Notes under the pieces: model-generated
Databases searched by the model: none
What the model saw: the letters and a program-made list of their open reading frames with translations, nothing else
Told to the model about the DNA's origin: nothing
Program-made: the position numbers and the translations under genes
In this document: positions 46,803-56,597 of the stretch, piece by piece
Position numbering within the stretch: the first letter of the stretch is position 1
Layout: each line of letters starts with the position of its first letter
Assembly: GCF_008477545.1 (NCBI RefSeq)
Contig: NZ_VORA01000005.1
Coordinates: forward strand, 1 to 64,000
Source of the DNA: Roseibium aestuarii
GTDB taxonomy: Bacteria > Pseudomonadota > Alphaproteobacteria > Rhizobiales > Stappiaceae
DNA: 64,000 nt
Direction: 5' to 3'

Positions 46803-47257
46803 AGATCGCGATAGCTCAGCATGCCGGCGAAGGGCGAGCGATCCTTGCCCTTCGCGTCATTGGGGTGATTGACCCCCTCGGTCACGGGGACCTCGGCAAA
46901 GTCGAAGGGGCTGAGACCCTCCAGACAGGCGGCGTTGATGCCGAACTGGGTCGGGTCCGACCGGCGCTGGTGATGTGTGTAGATCCCGCAGACGGCGCAG
47001 AAATGGTGTTTCGCAGCGCCCGTGTTGAACTGATAGAGCGTGAGCTTCTCCGCCCCTTCCAGGATCTCGAAATCGGCAAGCGCTGCAGAGACGGCCACGG
47101 CGCCGCGCATCCGGCAATAGGAGCAGTTGCAGCGGCGCGCGGTGGCAAGGCCCTGGCTCAGCCTGACGCGAAAACGCACGGCCCCGCAATGACATGCACC
47201 TGTGTAGTCGCAGCGCCCGGCATCGATCCCGTCGCGGATCACGGCTTCGCATTTCAT
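46799..47257 (-). CDS. GFA/CENP-V family zinc protein
   Basis: The 152-residue protein has paired cysteine motifs: CHCGAVRF, CNCSYC and CAVCGIYTHHQ, matching the two zinc sites of the glutathione-dependent formaldehyde-activating enzyme (Gfa) family. True Gfa activity is doubtful for most members. The gene is isolated and convergent with the DUF6476-like gene. Confidence 0.85.
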   Translation of the reverse strand: MKCEAVIRDGIDAGRCDYTGACHCGAVRFRVRLSQGLATARRCNCSYCRMRGAVAVSAALADFEILEGAEKLTLYQFNTGAAKHHFCAVCGIYTHHQRRSDPTQFGINAACLEGLSPFDFAEVPVTEGVNHPNDAKGKDRSPFAGMLSYRDL

Positions 47258-47441
47258 CGTCTGACCTCGCCTGTGAATAACTTTTCTGCTGTCATCATGG
47301 CCCGAAAATCCGCGAATTTCCGCGCCCGAAAAAGTTATGAACAGGCCGGTTTCGATTTTTCGTGATTTTGGGGTTGCGCGGTCCGGGAAGGCAATTTATA
47401 TCCCCGCTCATCGGGTTGAGACAAAGTTCTCGACCTCGGAT

Positions 47442-47516
47442 GCGCCCATCGTCTAGCGGTTAGGACGTCGCCCTTTCACGGCGAAAACAGGGGTTCGATT
47501 CCCCTTGGGCGTACCA
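47442..47516 (+). tRNA. tRNA-Glu (anticodon TTC)
   Basis: The cloverleaf is complete: acceptor stem GCGCCCA/TGGGCGT (first pair G-U), D arm with GTCTAGCGGTTAGGAC, anticodon loop CTTTCAC (TTC at 47475-47477), T-arm AGGGG-TTCGATT-CCCCT, discriminator A and an encoded CCA (47514-47516). It matches the widely conserved bacterial tRNA-Glu. A TTTATAT-like -10 lies at about 47395-47401. Confidence 0.97.
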
Positions 47517-47770
47517 TTCTTCTCCCCCGAAGATCAGGTGCAAAGCTGCGGCTCGATCAAGCCTGCGCCCTGTCATTCGGCCTCCTTTCCCACTTCGTCT
47601 TCCTGCCTTTACGATCGCTGATCGCATGCGCGCGTTTGCTCTGCAGCCGGGTGTTCCCTTGCGTGTCTTGCGCAGATTCTGGTGGATTCGACGTTGCGGA
47701 ACGTGCGGAGGGAGGGCATGAAGGAGGATCAGGGGCCGACATCCGGCCTCGGCATCAGGGGGCCTTCATC

Positions 47771-48211
47771 ATGCTCAAGGAATTCCGCAATTTCATCGCC
47801 AAGGGCAACGTGATGGATCTCGCCGTCGGGATCATCATCGGCGCGGCCTTCACCGCCATTGTCCAGAGCCTTGTGAACGACCTGATCAATCCGATCATCG
47901 GTCTGATCATCGGCGGCATCGACTTCACCTCCATGTATGTGGTCCTGTCGGGCGACGTGCCGGCGGGTGCGGGGCTCGATGCTGCCCGGGACAGCGGGGC
48001 TGCCATCTTCGCCTATGGCGCGTTTCTGACCGCCTGCATCAACTTCCTCATCATCTCCTTCGTGGTCTTCATGCTGGTGAAGGCCGTGAACAAGATCCGG
48101 GACGAGGTCGAAGCCAAGCCCGAGCCGGAAGCACCCGCCAAGCCTGCCGCGCCGACCGAGCTCGACGTGCTGATCGACATCCGCAACCAGCTTGCCGCCC
48201 GCAATCCGTGA
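47771..48211 (+). CDS. mscL: Large-conductance mechanosensitive channel MscL
   Basis: The protein has 146 residues from the ATG at 47771. The N-terminal helix and TM1 ([27 protein letters not shown]) and TM2 (about 78-100, [24 protein letters not shown]) match MscL. The channel opens under high membrane tension to release solutes. The C-terminus has a Pro/Glu-rich linker before the helical bundle. A frame extending to 47636 is rejected. Confidence 0.95.
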   Translation: MLKEFRNFIAKGNVMDLAVGIIIGAAFTAIVQSLVNDLINPIIGLIIGGIDFTSMYVVLSGDVPAGAGLDAARDSGAAIFAYGAFLTACINFLIISFVVFMLVKAVNKIRDEVEAKPEPEAPAKPAAPTELDVLIDIRNQLAARNP

Positions 48212-48218
48212 GACAGGC

Positions 48219-48247
48219 GGGAGCGCGACCTGTCTCGCGCTCCCTTT
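48219..48247 (+). terminator. Probable terminator of mscL
   Basis: A perfect 10-bp stem (48219-48228 with 48235-48244) is followed by TTTCCC, just after the stop codon. Confidence 0.7.
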
Positions 48248-48334
48248 CCCTCGTGCCGGGTTTCTTGAACCGGCTTCCGGCATTGGCTAGGCTCGGGGCT
48301 CCACGCCCCCTTCCTCTGGCCTTGCCGGGATCTC

Positions 48335-49798
48335 ATGACCATTTCAGCTTCGCAATCGCTCGACCTGCCCGCCCTCGGTCTGTCCGCTGCCCTTCATGAG
48401 CGCCGTCTGACCTGCACACAGGTCATGGAGGCCGCGCTCGAGCGGATCGACGCCGTCAATCCGGCTCACAATGCCATCGTCAGCCTGCGTCCGCGGGAAG
48501 AGCTTCTTGCCGAGGCCGGCCGAGCCGACGCGGAGCTGGCGGACGGACGCTCGCGCGGGTGGCTTCACGGCTTCCCCTTTGCCATCAAGGACCTGTCCGA
48601 GGCGGCGGGCTTGCCCTGCACCTGGGGCTCGCTGCTCTACAAGGATCATGTCTCCACCCGGGATGAGCTGCATGTGGCGCGGATCCGCGCCGCAGGGGCG
48701 ATCCTGATCGGCAAGACCAACACGCCGGAGATGGGCTTCGGCTCCCACACCACCAACCGGGTCTTCGGCCCGGCGCGCAATGCCTTCGACACGACGCGCA
48801 GCGCGGGCGGGTCGAGCGGCGGGGCAGCCGTGGCGCTCAGCCTCGGTCTCCTGCCCGTCGCCGATGGCAGCGACATGATGGGGTCCTTGCGCAATCCGGC
48901 GGCGTTCAACGGGGTCTATGGCTTCCGTCCGAGCTACGGGCGCATTCCGAACCCGGGCGCGAAGGATCTCTATTTCTCGCAACTCGCGACCTCCGGGCCG
49001 ATGGGGCGCACGGTTGCCGACATGGCGGCCCTGCTCGACACCATGTCCGGCGCCGACCGGTTCGATCCTCTCTGCCTTGATGGACCCCTTGCGGCGCTGA
49101 AGGACTGCGCGGCGGGAGGGCAACGCGCGCGGGTTGCCTGGCTGGGGGATCTGGGCGGCTATCTGCCGATGGAGCCGGGCATCCTGGAGACTTGCGATCA
49201 GGGGCGGGCGATCTTCGCCGCCGCTGGCGTCGAGGTGGAGGACCTGGTGCCGGAGTTCGACATGGCGGACCTCTGGTTCTCCTGGACGGTGCTGCGCTCC
49301 TTCTCGACCGGCTTCCGTCTGCTGCCGCTGGCAGAGGATGCGGAGAAGCTCGCGATGCTTGGCCCGCAGGCCCTGTGGGAGCTGGAGAACCGCCGTCGCA
49401 TCACGCTCGATGACGTGGCCCGGGCTACGGACATTCGCAGCCGCTGGTTCGAGTGTCTCGTGAGGCTGTTCGACCGGTTCGACGCCCTGGTGTTGCCCAG
49501 TGCTCAGGTCTTCCCCTTCGATGTCCACGCCCGCTGGCCGGAGGAGATCGCCGGACGGCGCATGGATACCTATCACCGCTGGATGGAAGTGGTCATTGCG
49601 GCGAGCCTGGTGGGGCTGCCGGTCGCCGCCGTTCCTGCAGGTCTGTCCGCCGAAGGGCTGCCCATGGGGGTGCAGATCATCGGGCGCCCACGGGCAGACG
49701 GTGAGACGCTGGCGCTGGCGGCAGCCTATGAGGCGGCAGGGCGCAAGGGGCCGTTTTCCGGTCTTGACGGCAAGGTGCCGGTCCTGAAGCAGGACTGA
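48335..49798 (+). CDS. Amidase (amidase-signature family)
   Basis: The 487-residue protein carries the Ser-cisSer-Lys triad of the family: the lysine in GFPFAIKDLSEAAG, GSDMMGSLRNPA with the cis-Ser region, and the nucleophile in SAGGSSGGAAVALS. The family includes GatA and various amide hydrolases. No GatB or GatC neighbour is seen, so a free-standing hydrolase is likelier; the substrate is unknown. It is convergent with the coiled-coil membrane-protein gene, with adjacent stops. Confidence 0.9.
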   Translation: MTISASQSLDLPALGLSAALHERRLTCTQVMEAALERIDAVNPAHNAIVSLRPREELLAEAGRADAELADGRSRGWLHGFPFAIKDLSEAAGLPCTWGSLLYKDHVSTRDELHVARIRAAGAILIGKTNTPEMGFGSHTTNRVFGPARNAFDTTRSAGGSSGGAAVALSLGLLPVADGSDMMGSLRNPAAFNGVYGFRPSYGRIPNPGAKDLYFSQLATSGPMGRTVADMAALLDTMSGADRFDPLCLDGPLAALKDCAAGGQRARVAWLGDLGGYLPMEPGILETCDQGRAIFAAAGVEVEDLVPEFDMADLWFSWTVLRSFSTGFRLLPLAEDAEKLAMLGPQALWELENRRRITLDDVARATDIRSRWFECLVRLFDRFDALVLPSAQVFPFDVHARWPEEIAGRRMDTYHRWMEVVIAASLVGLPVAAVPAGLSAEGLPMGVQIIGRPRADGETLALAAAYEAAGRKGPFSGLDGKVPVLKQD

Positions 49799-51010
49799 TC
49801 AGGCGACGCTCTTGGCCTTCGAGCGGCCACCGGTCTTCTCGGGAGCTGCGGGGCTAGCTGCCATGTCAGACACCGCACCGTTCTCTGCCGTCTCGGTGGA
49901 GGCGGTGGTTGCCTGATCCGGGGCATTGGCGATGCTGGCCTTGACGATCCGGCCGAGTAGGGAGCTGGCGGAGGCGAGCACCGGGGCCTCGACGACGGGT
50001 GTCGGCTCGGGCGCAGAGGAGGTCTGCGGCCCGGTCTTCTGCTCCAGAAGTCCGCGGCTGAGGGCCAGGAGATCGGCCCGGAGACCCGCCAGTTCCGGAC
50101 TGCGCTTGAGGTCTGCGCGCAGGCGCTGCAGCTTGGAGGTGGTGCGCTTCAAGGCGCGCTCCCTCTCGCGCACCAGGGCGGTCAGGCGGGCGGTCTCATT
50201 GTCGGCCCACTTGAGGTCGCGCTGCAGGGTCTGCTGCTGCTCGTCTGCCGGGGCTGTGCTCTGTTCCAGCTGGACGGCGAGGCGGGTGACTTCGGCCTGA
50301 GCGGAAATGTAGCGGGCTTCCGCGTCCACCAGATCCGCTTCCAGTCGGCTCGCCCAGGCGCGGGCCTCGGCCAGCTCCGCCACATCCTCGATGGAATGCG
50401 TCTCGTCCGGTGTCTGGCCCTGTTCATAGGCCGCCAGACGCCCCTTCAGGGTGGCGATCTGGGATTCCAGTCCGGTGATCGTCGCCAGGGTCATGGTGTC
50501 GGTGGCCGGCTTCCAGTCGGCATCGTCGCCGCCGTCGCGCAGGCGTGCCAGATCGAGATCGGCCTGGGTGCGGGCAAGGGCCTCTTCCGTCTCGTCGAGG
50601 CGCTGCCGGAGATCCGCCAGCGCGGTCTGGTCGGCGGTCCCGGTGTCCGGAACGGCTTCGGTGTCGTCGCCCTTGCGCTTCTTCTGCTTTTTCAGCTTGT
50701 TGCCCGTCTCTTCCAGATCCCGCGACAGGGTCTCGGCCAAGGCCCTCAGTCGGCCGGCCTCGGCGCGCTCACGGGTCGCAACCTCCCGCTCGTGGTCCAG
50801 CGCCCGCTCCACCTTGCGCAGGGCGAGGGCATGCTGGGCGCGTTCGAAATCCTGAGCGGCGCGCACTTCGGCGTAGGACGCCGGATTGACGGCCAGAATG
50901 GCGTCGCGGGTCAGCCGCACCGCGCGCTTGTAGAAGGCAGGCATGATCGCCAGCCCGAGCAGGACCGCGACGCAAAAGCCGAGCGCTACAAACATTCCAG
51001 CTTCGATCAA
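49799..51010 (-). CDS. Membrane-anchored coiled-coil protein (Hyphomicrobiales-type hypothetical)
   Basis: The 403-residue protein begins MIEAGMFVALGFCVAVLLGLAIMPAFYKRAVRLT, one membrane helix at the very N-terminus, followed by a long, highly charged coiled coil (about 45-330) and a low-complexity tail. Proteins with this N-terminus recur in Hyphomicrobiales, with no function known to me. A TTAACC at 51046 lies before the gene. Confidence 0.8.
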   Translation of the reverse strand: MIEAGMFVALGFCVAVLLGLAIMPAFYKRAVRLTRDAILAVNPASYAEVRAAQDFERAQHALALRKVERALDHEREVATRERAEAGRLRALAETLSRDLEETGNKLKKQKKRKGDDTEAVPDTGTADQTALADLRQRLDETEEALARTQADLDLARLRDGGDDADWKPATDTMTLATITGLESQIATLKGRLAAYEQGQTPDETHSIEDVAELAEARAWASRLEADLVDAEARYISAQAEVTRLAVQLEQSTAPADEQQQTLQRDLKWADNETARLTALVRERERALKRTTSKLQRLRADLKRSPELAGLRADLLALSRGLLEQKTGPQTSSAPEPTPVVEAPVLASASSLLGRIVKASIANAPDQATTASTETAENGAVSDMAASPAAPEKTGGRSKAKSVA

Positions 51011-51141
51011 GGTCGAACTCCGTCGTCCGGAAAGGCTACTCTCTGCCTTCCATCATTAACCGAGCCCGAGCCCGAGGCCAAGACCGCACGCAACCGGTCC
51101 GCACCGGCGGCTGCGGGCGGAACGGGCCCGCCCGTGGCGGA

Positions 51142-51729
51142 TCAGAACGGGTTCCAGGTCGGCTTGGGCGTGAACTTGAGGTAGCCCACGTTGACGCCGA
51201 GACGGGCGCCCACACCGGAGCGGACCGGGACGACCACCACATTGTTGGCGGCCAGAACGGTCATGCCCACGCCGCCGACCAGATAGGCCGAGCCATTCAC
51301 GCCGACATAGCGGGTGTGGATCGCGTTCACCGAGGGCAGATTGTAGACGAGCATCATGACGCGGGCGCCATCACCGCCGAAGTCCCAGCCCAGGGACGGG
51401 CCCTGCCAGAAGATCTTGTGGGTGCCGGCGTTGCGCGTGTAGAGGCTGCCTTCGCCATAGCGCGCGCCGGCCACGATCGCTCCGGAGCCTTCCTCGCCGA
51501 GAATGTAGCCGTTGGGCTCACCATATTGGGAAAAGGCCTTCTCGATCACCGAGGCCAGTCCGCCGGACACGGAGCCGAAGAACTTGTGGCCGGTGTTGAT
51601 GATCTCGTCGGAGGAATAGGTCGTGGAGCCGGCGTTCTGGGCGTGAGCCGCAGGCGCCAGGGCGGCAGACATGGCGGCAGAGAGGGAGATCACGGCGGCG
51701 GCAACCAGGGCCTTGAGGGTGCGGAGCAT
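51142..51729 (-). CDS. eipA: DUF1134 envelope integrity protein EipA-like
   Basis: The protein has 195 residues from the ATG at 51729: signal peptide (1-30, ending AAHA), then the DUF1134 domain (GHKFFGSVSGGLASVIEKA, IFWQGPSLGWDFGGDGAR, VGMTVLAANNVVVVPVRSGVGARLG). In Brucella EipA is a periplasmic beta-barrel needed for envelope integrity and virulence. No full CtrA box is visible upstream. Confidence 0.88.
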   Translation of the reverse strand: MLRTLKALVAAAVISLSAAMSAALAPAAHAQNAGSTTYSSDEIINTGHKFFGSVSGGLASVIEKAFSQYGEPNGYILGEEGSGAIVAGARYGEGSLYTRNAGTHKIFWQGPSLGWDFGGDGARVMMLVYNLPSVNAIHTRYVGVNGSAYLVGGVGMTVLAANNVVVVPVRSGVGARLGVNVGYLKFTPKPTWNPF

Positions 51730-51953
51730 CGTTGGTCTCGCGTTTTGTTGTAAAGGGACGTTTCCGGAACGCAAACTCGAAGCAGGGCACAGGGAAGGAC
51801 AGCCGGACGGCTTCCGATCGACCGGACGTCCGGTCCGCAGGCGGTGCCACATGACCATCAACCGGATCGATCTGTTTCCCCGTCCGATTTGGTAGACTGT
51901 GCAAGAGGACAGACGAATCGCCTACAGGGAATCAGGACAACCGGGTCGAAGCA

Positions 51954-52439
51954 ATGAAAAAGTCGCCAAGAATTGAGACAATCCTGTGGCTGCTGGCGAC
52001 CCTTGCCCTGGTCCTCGCCGACGCAGGGTCTTCGGCCCGGGCCCGTCCCCAGCTTTTTGTCCCCGATCCGATCAGCGGATATGCGCTGGGCGGGCGGGAT
52101 CCGGTGGCCTATTTCGTCGACAAGCGGCCGCGGGCGGGAAAGCGGCAGTACGAGCTCTATTGGGCGGGGGCGCGCTGGGTCTTCGTCAATCAGGGCAATC
52201 GTGCGGCTTTTGAAGCCTCGCCAACCACTTATGCGCCTGCCTTTGCGGGCTGTGCGGCCCATTCTCTGGCCTTGGGGTTTGCGTCAGCCGGAAATCCCAC
52301 GATCTTCGCGATCTATCGCAATCAGCTGCTGCTCTTCCATTCGGATGTGAACCGTTTTCTCTTCCTCGCCAATCCGGAGGCCAACATGGCCGCCGCGCAG
52401 GAACATGCGGCGCGCGTGGGGTGTCAGGCCGGACGGTGA
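51954..52439 (+). CDS. Exported YHS-domain-like protein
   Basis: The 161-residue protein has a signal peptide (about 1-31) followed by a single YHS-like domain: GYALGGRDPVAYFVDKRPRAGKRQYEL, then YWAGARWVFVNQGNRAAFEASPTTYAPAFAGCAA, a pattern seen in YHS proteins of Rhizobiales. The family is loosely linked to metal or redox chemistry. The function here is unknown. Confidence 0.75.
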   Translation: MKKSPRIETILWLLATLALVLADAGSSARARPQLFVPDPISGYALGGRDPVAYFVDKRPRAGKRQYELYWAGARWVFVNQGNRAAFEASPTTYAPAFAGCAAHSLALGFASAGNPTIFAIYRNQLLLFHSDVNRFLFLANPEANMAAAQEHAARVGCQAGR

Positions 52440-52490
52440 GGGGGCTGCGCGGCTTGGCAGGGGGCTCTTGTCAATGTATCCCTGAACATG

Positions 52491-52502
52491 GTTAACCGAA
52501 TC
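52491..52502 (+). promoter_or_regulatory. Half CtrA site plus GANTC site before chpT
   Basis: TTAACC (52492-52497) followed directly by GAATC (52498-52502), a CcrM methylation site, 40 bases before the chpT start. There is no matching second TTAA half. Confidence 0.35.
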
Positions 52503-52541
52503 GTCCCAGACGACCCGCATCCAGAAGAGCCCTGACGCGCC

Positions 52542-53186
52542 ATGCCTGAACTCAAAGAACTTTCCGCCATGGACCTGTCCGCGCTGGTCGCAAGCCGCGT
52601 GTGTCACGACATCATCTCGCCGGTCGGGGCCATTACCAACGGTCTGGAAGTCCTGGACGAGGATCCGGCGGAGGATATGCGCGAATTCGCCATGGACCTG
52701 ATCCGCAAGAGTGCCCGTCAGGCCTCGGCCAAGCTGCAGTTCGCGCGCCTGGCCTTCGGGGCTGCGGGATCGGCCGGCATGGAGATCGATCTCGGCGATG
52801 CCCAGTCGGTCGCGATGGGCTTCATGGAGAACGAGAAGTCGGACCTCGTGTGGGAGCTGCAGCGCGCCTACATGCCGAAGAACCTGGTCAAGCTTCTGCT
52901 CAACCTGATCCTGATCGCCAACCAGTGCATCCCGCGCGGCGGCACCATCACCGTGAGCATGACCGGCGAAGCAGCGTCGCCGACCTTTACGCTTGAGTCC
53001 AAGGGCATCAACCCGCGTATTCCTCTTGGTATGGCGGATATTCTTTCCGGCGAAGAGCCTGAGCGTGTTGATGCGCACTCGGTTCAGCCGATCTACGCAG
53101 TTCTACTCGCGCGGGAATGCGGCATGCGCCTCAATATCTCAAAAGATGAGGAAATCGTTAGGATTACGGCCGCACGGCCTGAGTGA
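52542..53186 (+). CDS. chpT: Histidine phosphotransferase ChpT
   Basis: The 214-residue protein has the phospho-accepting His22 in ASRVCHDIISPVGAI and a degenerate ATPase-like C-terminal half (IEIDLGDAQ-like, LLNLILIANQCIPRGGTI). In Alphaproteobacteria ChpT shuttles phosphate from CckA to CtrA and CpdR. CtrA lies 8 kb downstream. The placement directly before cheA also fits a link between cell cycle and motility. An in-frame ATG ten codons later is an alternative start. Confidence 0.92.
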   Translation: MPELKELSAMDLSALVASRVCHDIISPVGAITNGLEVLDEDPAEDMREFAMDLIRKSARQASAKLQFARLAFGAAGSAGMEIDLGDAQSVAMGFMENEKSDLVWELQRAYMPKNLVKLLLNLILIANQCIPRGGTITVSMTGEAASPTFTLESKGINPRIPLGMADILSGEEPERVDAHSVQPIYAVLLARECGMRLNISKDEEIVRITAARPE

Positions 53187-53315
53187 AATCCAACTTCCCA
53201 AAGGTCTTTCTGCTTCAGCGTATCTTAACTGTTTCGGCCCACTCTGCCCCATGGACGACAGTCCAGCCGCCCGCAAGGACGGTAGTTTTTAGTAACAGTC
53301 GGGTGAGAGCAGGCC

Positions 53316-56093
53316 ATGGACGACCTCCTCAGGGAATTTATTACCGAGACGAACGAAAGCCTCGATGTCGTAGACGTTGAGCTCGTGAAGTTCGAGCAAG
53401 AGCCGAACAACGCGACGATCCTCGACAACATTTTCCGTCTGGTGCACACGATCAAGGGCACCTGCGGCTTCCTCGGTCTTCCCCGTCTGGAGGGTATTGC
53501 TCACGCTGCCGAGACGCTGATGGGCAAGTTCCGCGAGGGTGTGCCCGTCACGCCGGAAGCGGTGTCGCTCATCCTGTCGTCGATCGACCGGATCAAGGAA
53601 ATCATCGCCGACCTGGAACAGGCCGAAGGTGAAGAGCCGCAGGGCGACGACAGCGACCTGATCTCCGAACTCGAGCGCATGTCGACCGATGCCGGCGCCG
53701 TCAACCCGAACGCGCCCAAGGCGCCGGTCGTGGAAGAGCCGGTGGTCGAAGTCGCTGCCGAGCAGACCCTCGAGCGCCCGCTGCGTCCCGGTGAAGTGTC
53801 TCTCGACGAGCTGGAGCGGGCTTTCCGCGAAACCGCCGTCGAAGTGGATGACGCCGCCGAAGCTGCCGCCCCTGCCCCCGCACCGGCTCCCGAGCCTGTT
53901 GCAGAGGCCGAACCGGCGCCTGTCGCCGAAGCCAAGCCGGCTGCCAAGCCGCGCTCTTCCCGCACTGAACGCCTGGAAGCAGGTGATCAGGAAAAGTCGG
54001 AAGAGAAGAAGGGCCCGTCGGTTTCCAACCAGTCCATCCGCGTGGCGGTCGATACTCTCGAACACCTGATGACCATGGTGTCCGAGCTGGTGCTGACCCG
54101 CAACCAGCTGCTGGAAATCGTCCGTCGCCACGAAGACAGCGAATTCAAGGTTCCGCTGCAGCGCCTGTCCAACGTGACGGCCGAGCTGCAGGAAGGCGTC
54201 ATGGCCACCCGCATGCAGCCGATCGGCAATGCCTGGCAGAAGCTGCCGCGCATCGTGCGTGACCTGAGCCAGGAACTGGAAAAGCCGATCGAACTTGAAA
54301 TGATCGGCGCCGAGACCGAACTGGATCGCCAGGTCCTTGAGATGATCAAGGATCCGCTGACCCACATGGTCCGCAATTCGGCCGACCACGGCCTGGAAAT
54401 GCCCGCCGACCGCCGCGCTGCCGGCAAGCCGGACAAGGGCACCATCACCCTTGCTGCCTATCATGAAGGCGGCCACATCATCATCGAAGTGCGCGATGAC
54501 GGTAAGGGTCTGGACGTCGACAAGATCAAGGCCAAGGTGATCGAACGCGGTCTCGCGTCCGAATCCGAAGTCGACAAGATGTCGGACGCGCAGATCCACA
54601 AGTACATCTTCGCTGCGGGCTTCTCCACGGCTGCCAAGGTCACCAGCGTCTCCGGCCGCGGTGTCGGCATGGACGTGGTGCGCAACAACATCGAGCTGAT
54701 CGGTGGTACGGTCGACCTGCGCTCTACCCAGGGCAAGGGCACGTCCTTCATCATCAAGATCCCGCTGACGCTGGCCATCGTCTCGACGCTGATCGTCGAG
54801 GCCAGCGGCGACCGCTTCGCGATCCCGCAGCTGTCGGTGGTGGAGCTGGTGCGCGTGCAGACCAACTCCGAACACCGCATCGAGCGGATCAAGGACACGC
54901 CGGTCCTGCGCCTGCGCAACAAGCTGCTGCCGCTGGTGCATCTGTCCCAGCTGCTCGGCATCTATGAAGGTGCGGACGCGGAAAAGGCGATCGACGACGA
55001 CAACGGCTTCATCGTTGTCATGCAGGTCGGCAGCCAGACCTTCGGCGTCGTGGTCGACGGTGTCTTCCATACGGAAGAAATCGTGGTCAAGCCCATGTCC
55101 ACCATGCTGCGCAACCTGACCATGTTCTCCGGCAACACCATTCTGGGTGACGGCTCGGTGATCATGATCATCGACCCGAACGGGGTTGCGAGCGCCATGG
55201 CAAGCCACGCCTCCAGCTCGGTTGCAGAGCAGCTGGAAGACGAGAACGACGATCAGGCCCGCAAGGCTCTGACCAGCAACTCGACCATTTCGCTGCTGCT
55301 GTTCCGTGCCGGTGCGCCGGAACCCAAGGCGGTGCCGCTGTCGCTGGTTACCCGTCTGGAAGAGTTCGAGGTTTCCAAGATCGAGCGCTCCAACGGCCGC
55401 GACCTGGTGCAGTACCGCGGTGCGCTGATGCCGCTGGTCTATGTCAACGCCGGCGACCAGCACAAAATCGAAGGCACCCAGCCGATGCTGGTGTTCTCCG
55501 ACAGCGGCCGCTCCATGGGCCTCGTGGTCGACGAGATCGTCGACATCGTCGAGGACAACATGAACATCGAGGTCGGTTCCGACCGTCCGGGCGTGCTCGG
55601 TTCTGCGGTCATCAAAGACCGTGCGACCGAAATCCTGGATCTGGGCTACTACCTGCCGCAGGCCTTCGAAGACTGGTTCATGCGCAAGGAAATGGACATC
55701 CAGGCGCTCACGAAGAAGATCCTCTTCGTCGACGACAGCTCGTTCTTCCGCAACATGCTGACGCCGGTCCTGAAGGCTGCCGGTTACGACGTCACCACCT
55801 GCTCCTCCGCGACTGCCGCGCTCGAGCTGCTGGAAGACGGCGGCAAGTACCAGGCCGTGGTCAGCGACATCGAGATGCCGGAAATGAACGGCTTCGAGTT
55901 CTGCGAAGCCCTGCGCCGGGATCCGCGCTTCCGCAACCTGCCGGTTCTGGCCCTGTCGGCCATGGTGACGCCGGCGTCCATCGAGCGGGGCCGTCAGGCC
56001 GGGTTCGATGACTATGTCGCAAAGTTTGACCGTCCGGGCCTGATTGCCGCCCTGAAAGACGTGTTCTCCGGAGAAATGGGAGTTGCTGCATGA
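53316..56093 (+). CDS. cheA: Chemotaxis histidine kinase CheA with C-terminal receiver
   Basis: This 925-residue protein contains an Hpt domain (about 1-110, phospho-His44 in RLVHTIKGTCGF), a low-complexity linker (about 130-230), dimerisation and HATPase domains (about 235-490, HMVRNSADHGLE, DDGKGLD), two CheW-like domains (about 485-620 and 645-790) and a C-terminal receiver (about 800-925, KKILFVDDSSFFRNML, VVSDIEMPEMNG). It phosphorylates CheY and CheB under receptor control. An extra receiver domain often acts as a phosphate sink. Confidence 0.95.
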   Translation: MDDLLREFITETNESLDVVDVELVKFEQEPNNATILDNIFRLVHTIKGTCGFLGLPRLEGIAHAAETLMGKFREGVPVTPEAVSLILSSIDRIKEIIADLEQAEGEEPQGDDSDLISELERMSTDAGAVNPNAPKAPVVEEPVVEVAAEQTLERPLRPGEVSLDELERAFRETAVEVDDAAEAAAPAPAPAPEPVAEAEPAPVAEAKPAAKPRSSRTERLEAGDQEKSEEKKGPSVSNQSIRVAVDTLEHLMTMVSELVLTRNQLLEIVRRHEDSEFKVPLQRLSNVTAELQEGVMATRMQPIGNAWQKLPRIVRDLSQELEKPIELEMIGAETELDRQVLEMIKDPLTHMVRNSADHGLEMPADRRAAGKPDKGTITLAAYHEGGHIIIEVRDDGKGLDVDKIKAKVIERGLASESEVDKMSDAQIHKYIFAAGFSTAAKVTSVSGRGVGMDVVRNNIELIGGTVDLRSTQGKGTSFIIKIPLTLAIVSTLIVEASGDRFAIPQLSVVELVRVQTNSEHRIERIKDTPVLRLRNKLLPLVHLSQLLGIYEGADAEKAIDDDNGFIVVMQVGSQTFGVVVDGVFHTEEIVVKPMSTMLRNLTMFSGNTILGDGSVIMIIDPNGVASAMASHASSSVAEQLEDENDDQARKALTSNSTISLLLFRAGAPEPKAVPLSLVTRLEEFEVSKIERSNGRDLVQYRGALMPLVYVNAGDQHKIEGTQPMLVFSDSGRSMGLVVDEIVDIVEDNMNIEVGSDRPGVLGSAVIKDRATEILDLGYYLPQAFEDWFMRKEMDIQALTKKILFVDDSSFFRNMLTPVLKAAGYDVTTCSSATAALELLEDGGKYQAVVSDIEMPEMNGFEFCEALRRDPRFRNLPVLALSAMVTPASIERGRQAGFDDYVAKFDRPGLIAALKDVFSGEMGVAA

Positions 56094-56572
56094 CCTCGCT
56101 GGATACATCCGTGGCCAACACCAGCGGTGACACCATCCAGTATGTCACCGTGTTGATCGGCGGCCAGCTCTTCGGTCTGCCGATCTCCCAGGTGCATGAC
56201 GTCTTCGTGCCGGAAAGCGTCACTCGCGTGCCGCTCTCCGCGCCGGAAGTGGCCGGTGTCCTGAACCTGCGCGGCCGGATCGTCACCGCCATCAACATGC
56301 GTCGTCGCCTTCACCTTCCGCCGCTGAAGGAAGGCCAGATGATGGCCGTCGGCATCGAGTACAAGCAGGAATCCTACGGCCTGATGATCGACAGCGTCGG
56401 AGAGGTTCTGAACCTTCCGGCCAGCTCTGCCGAACCGAACCCGTCCAACCTCGACAAGCGCTGGGCCGAGATCTCCGGCGGCGTGCACCGCCTCGACGGC
56501 CGACTGATGGTCATCCTGGACGTGGCACGTCTTCTGGGTGCGATGTTCACCGAGCCGATGGCTGCAGCCTGA
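56090..56572 (+). CDS. cheW: Chemotaxis adaptor CheW
   Basis: The 160-residue SH3-like coupling protein (VLIGGQLFGLPISQVHDVFVP, LNLRGRIVTAINMRRRL) links receptors to CheA. Its ATG overlaps the cheA stop (ATGA). Confidence 0.95.
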   Translation: MTSLDTSVANTSGDTIQYVTVLIGGQLFGLPISQVHDVFVPESVTRVPLSAPEVAGVLNLRGRIVTAINMRRRLHLPPLKEGQMMAVGIEYKQESYGLMIDSVGEVLNLPASSAEPNPSNLDKRWAEISGGVHRLDGRLMVILDVARLLGAMFTEPMAAA

Positions 56573-56597
56573 TCAGGTCTCAAGGGGAGAAACCTAA

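Noticed and set aside
47442-47770. Integration site or mobile element at tRNA-Glu
   Set aside because: No integrase, direct repeat of the tRNA 3' end or foreign-looking gene follows; mscL comes next.
53289-56108. A 939-codon minus-strand frame
   Set aside because: Antisense to cheA; His- and Arg-rich shadow sequence with no domain.
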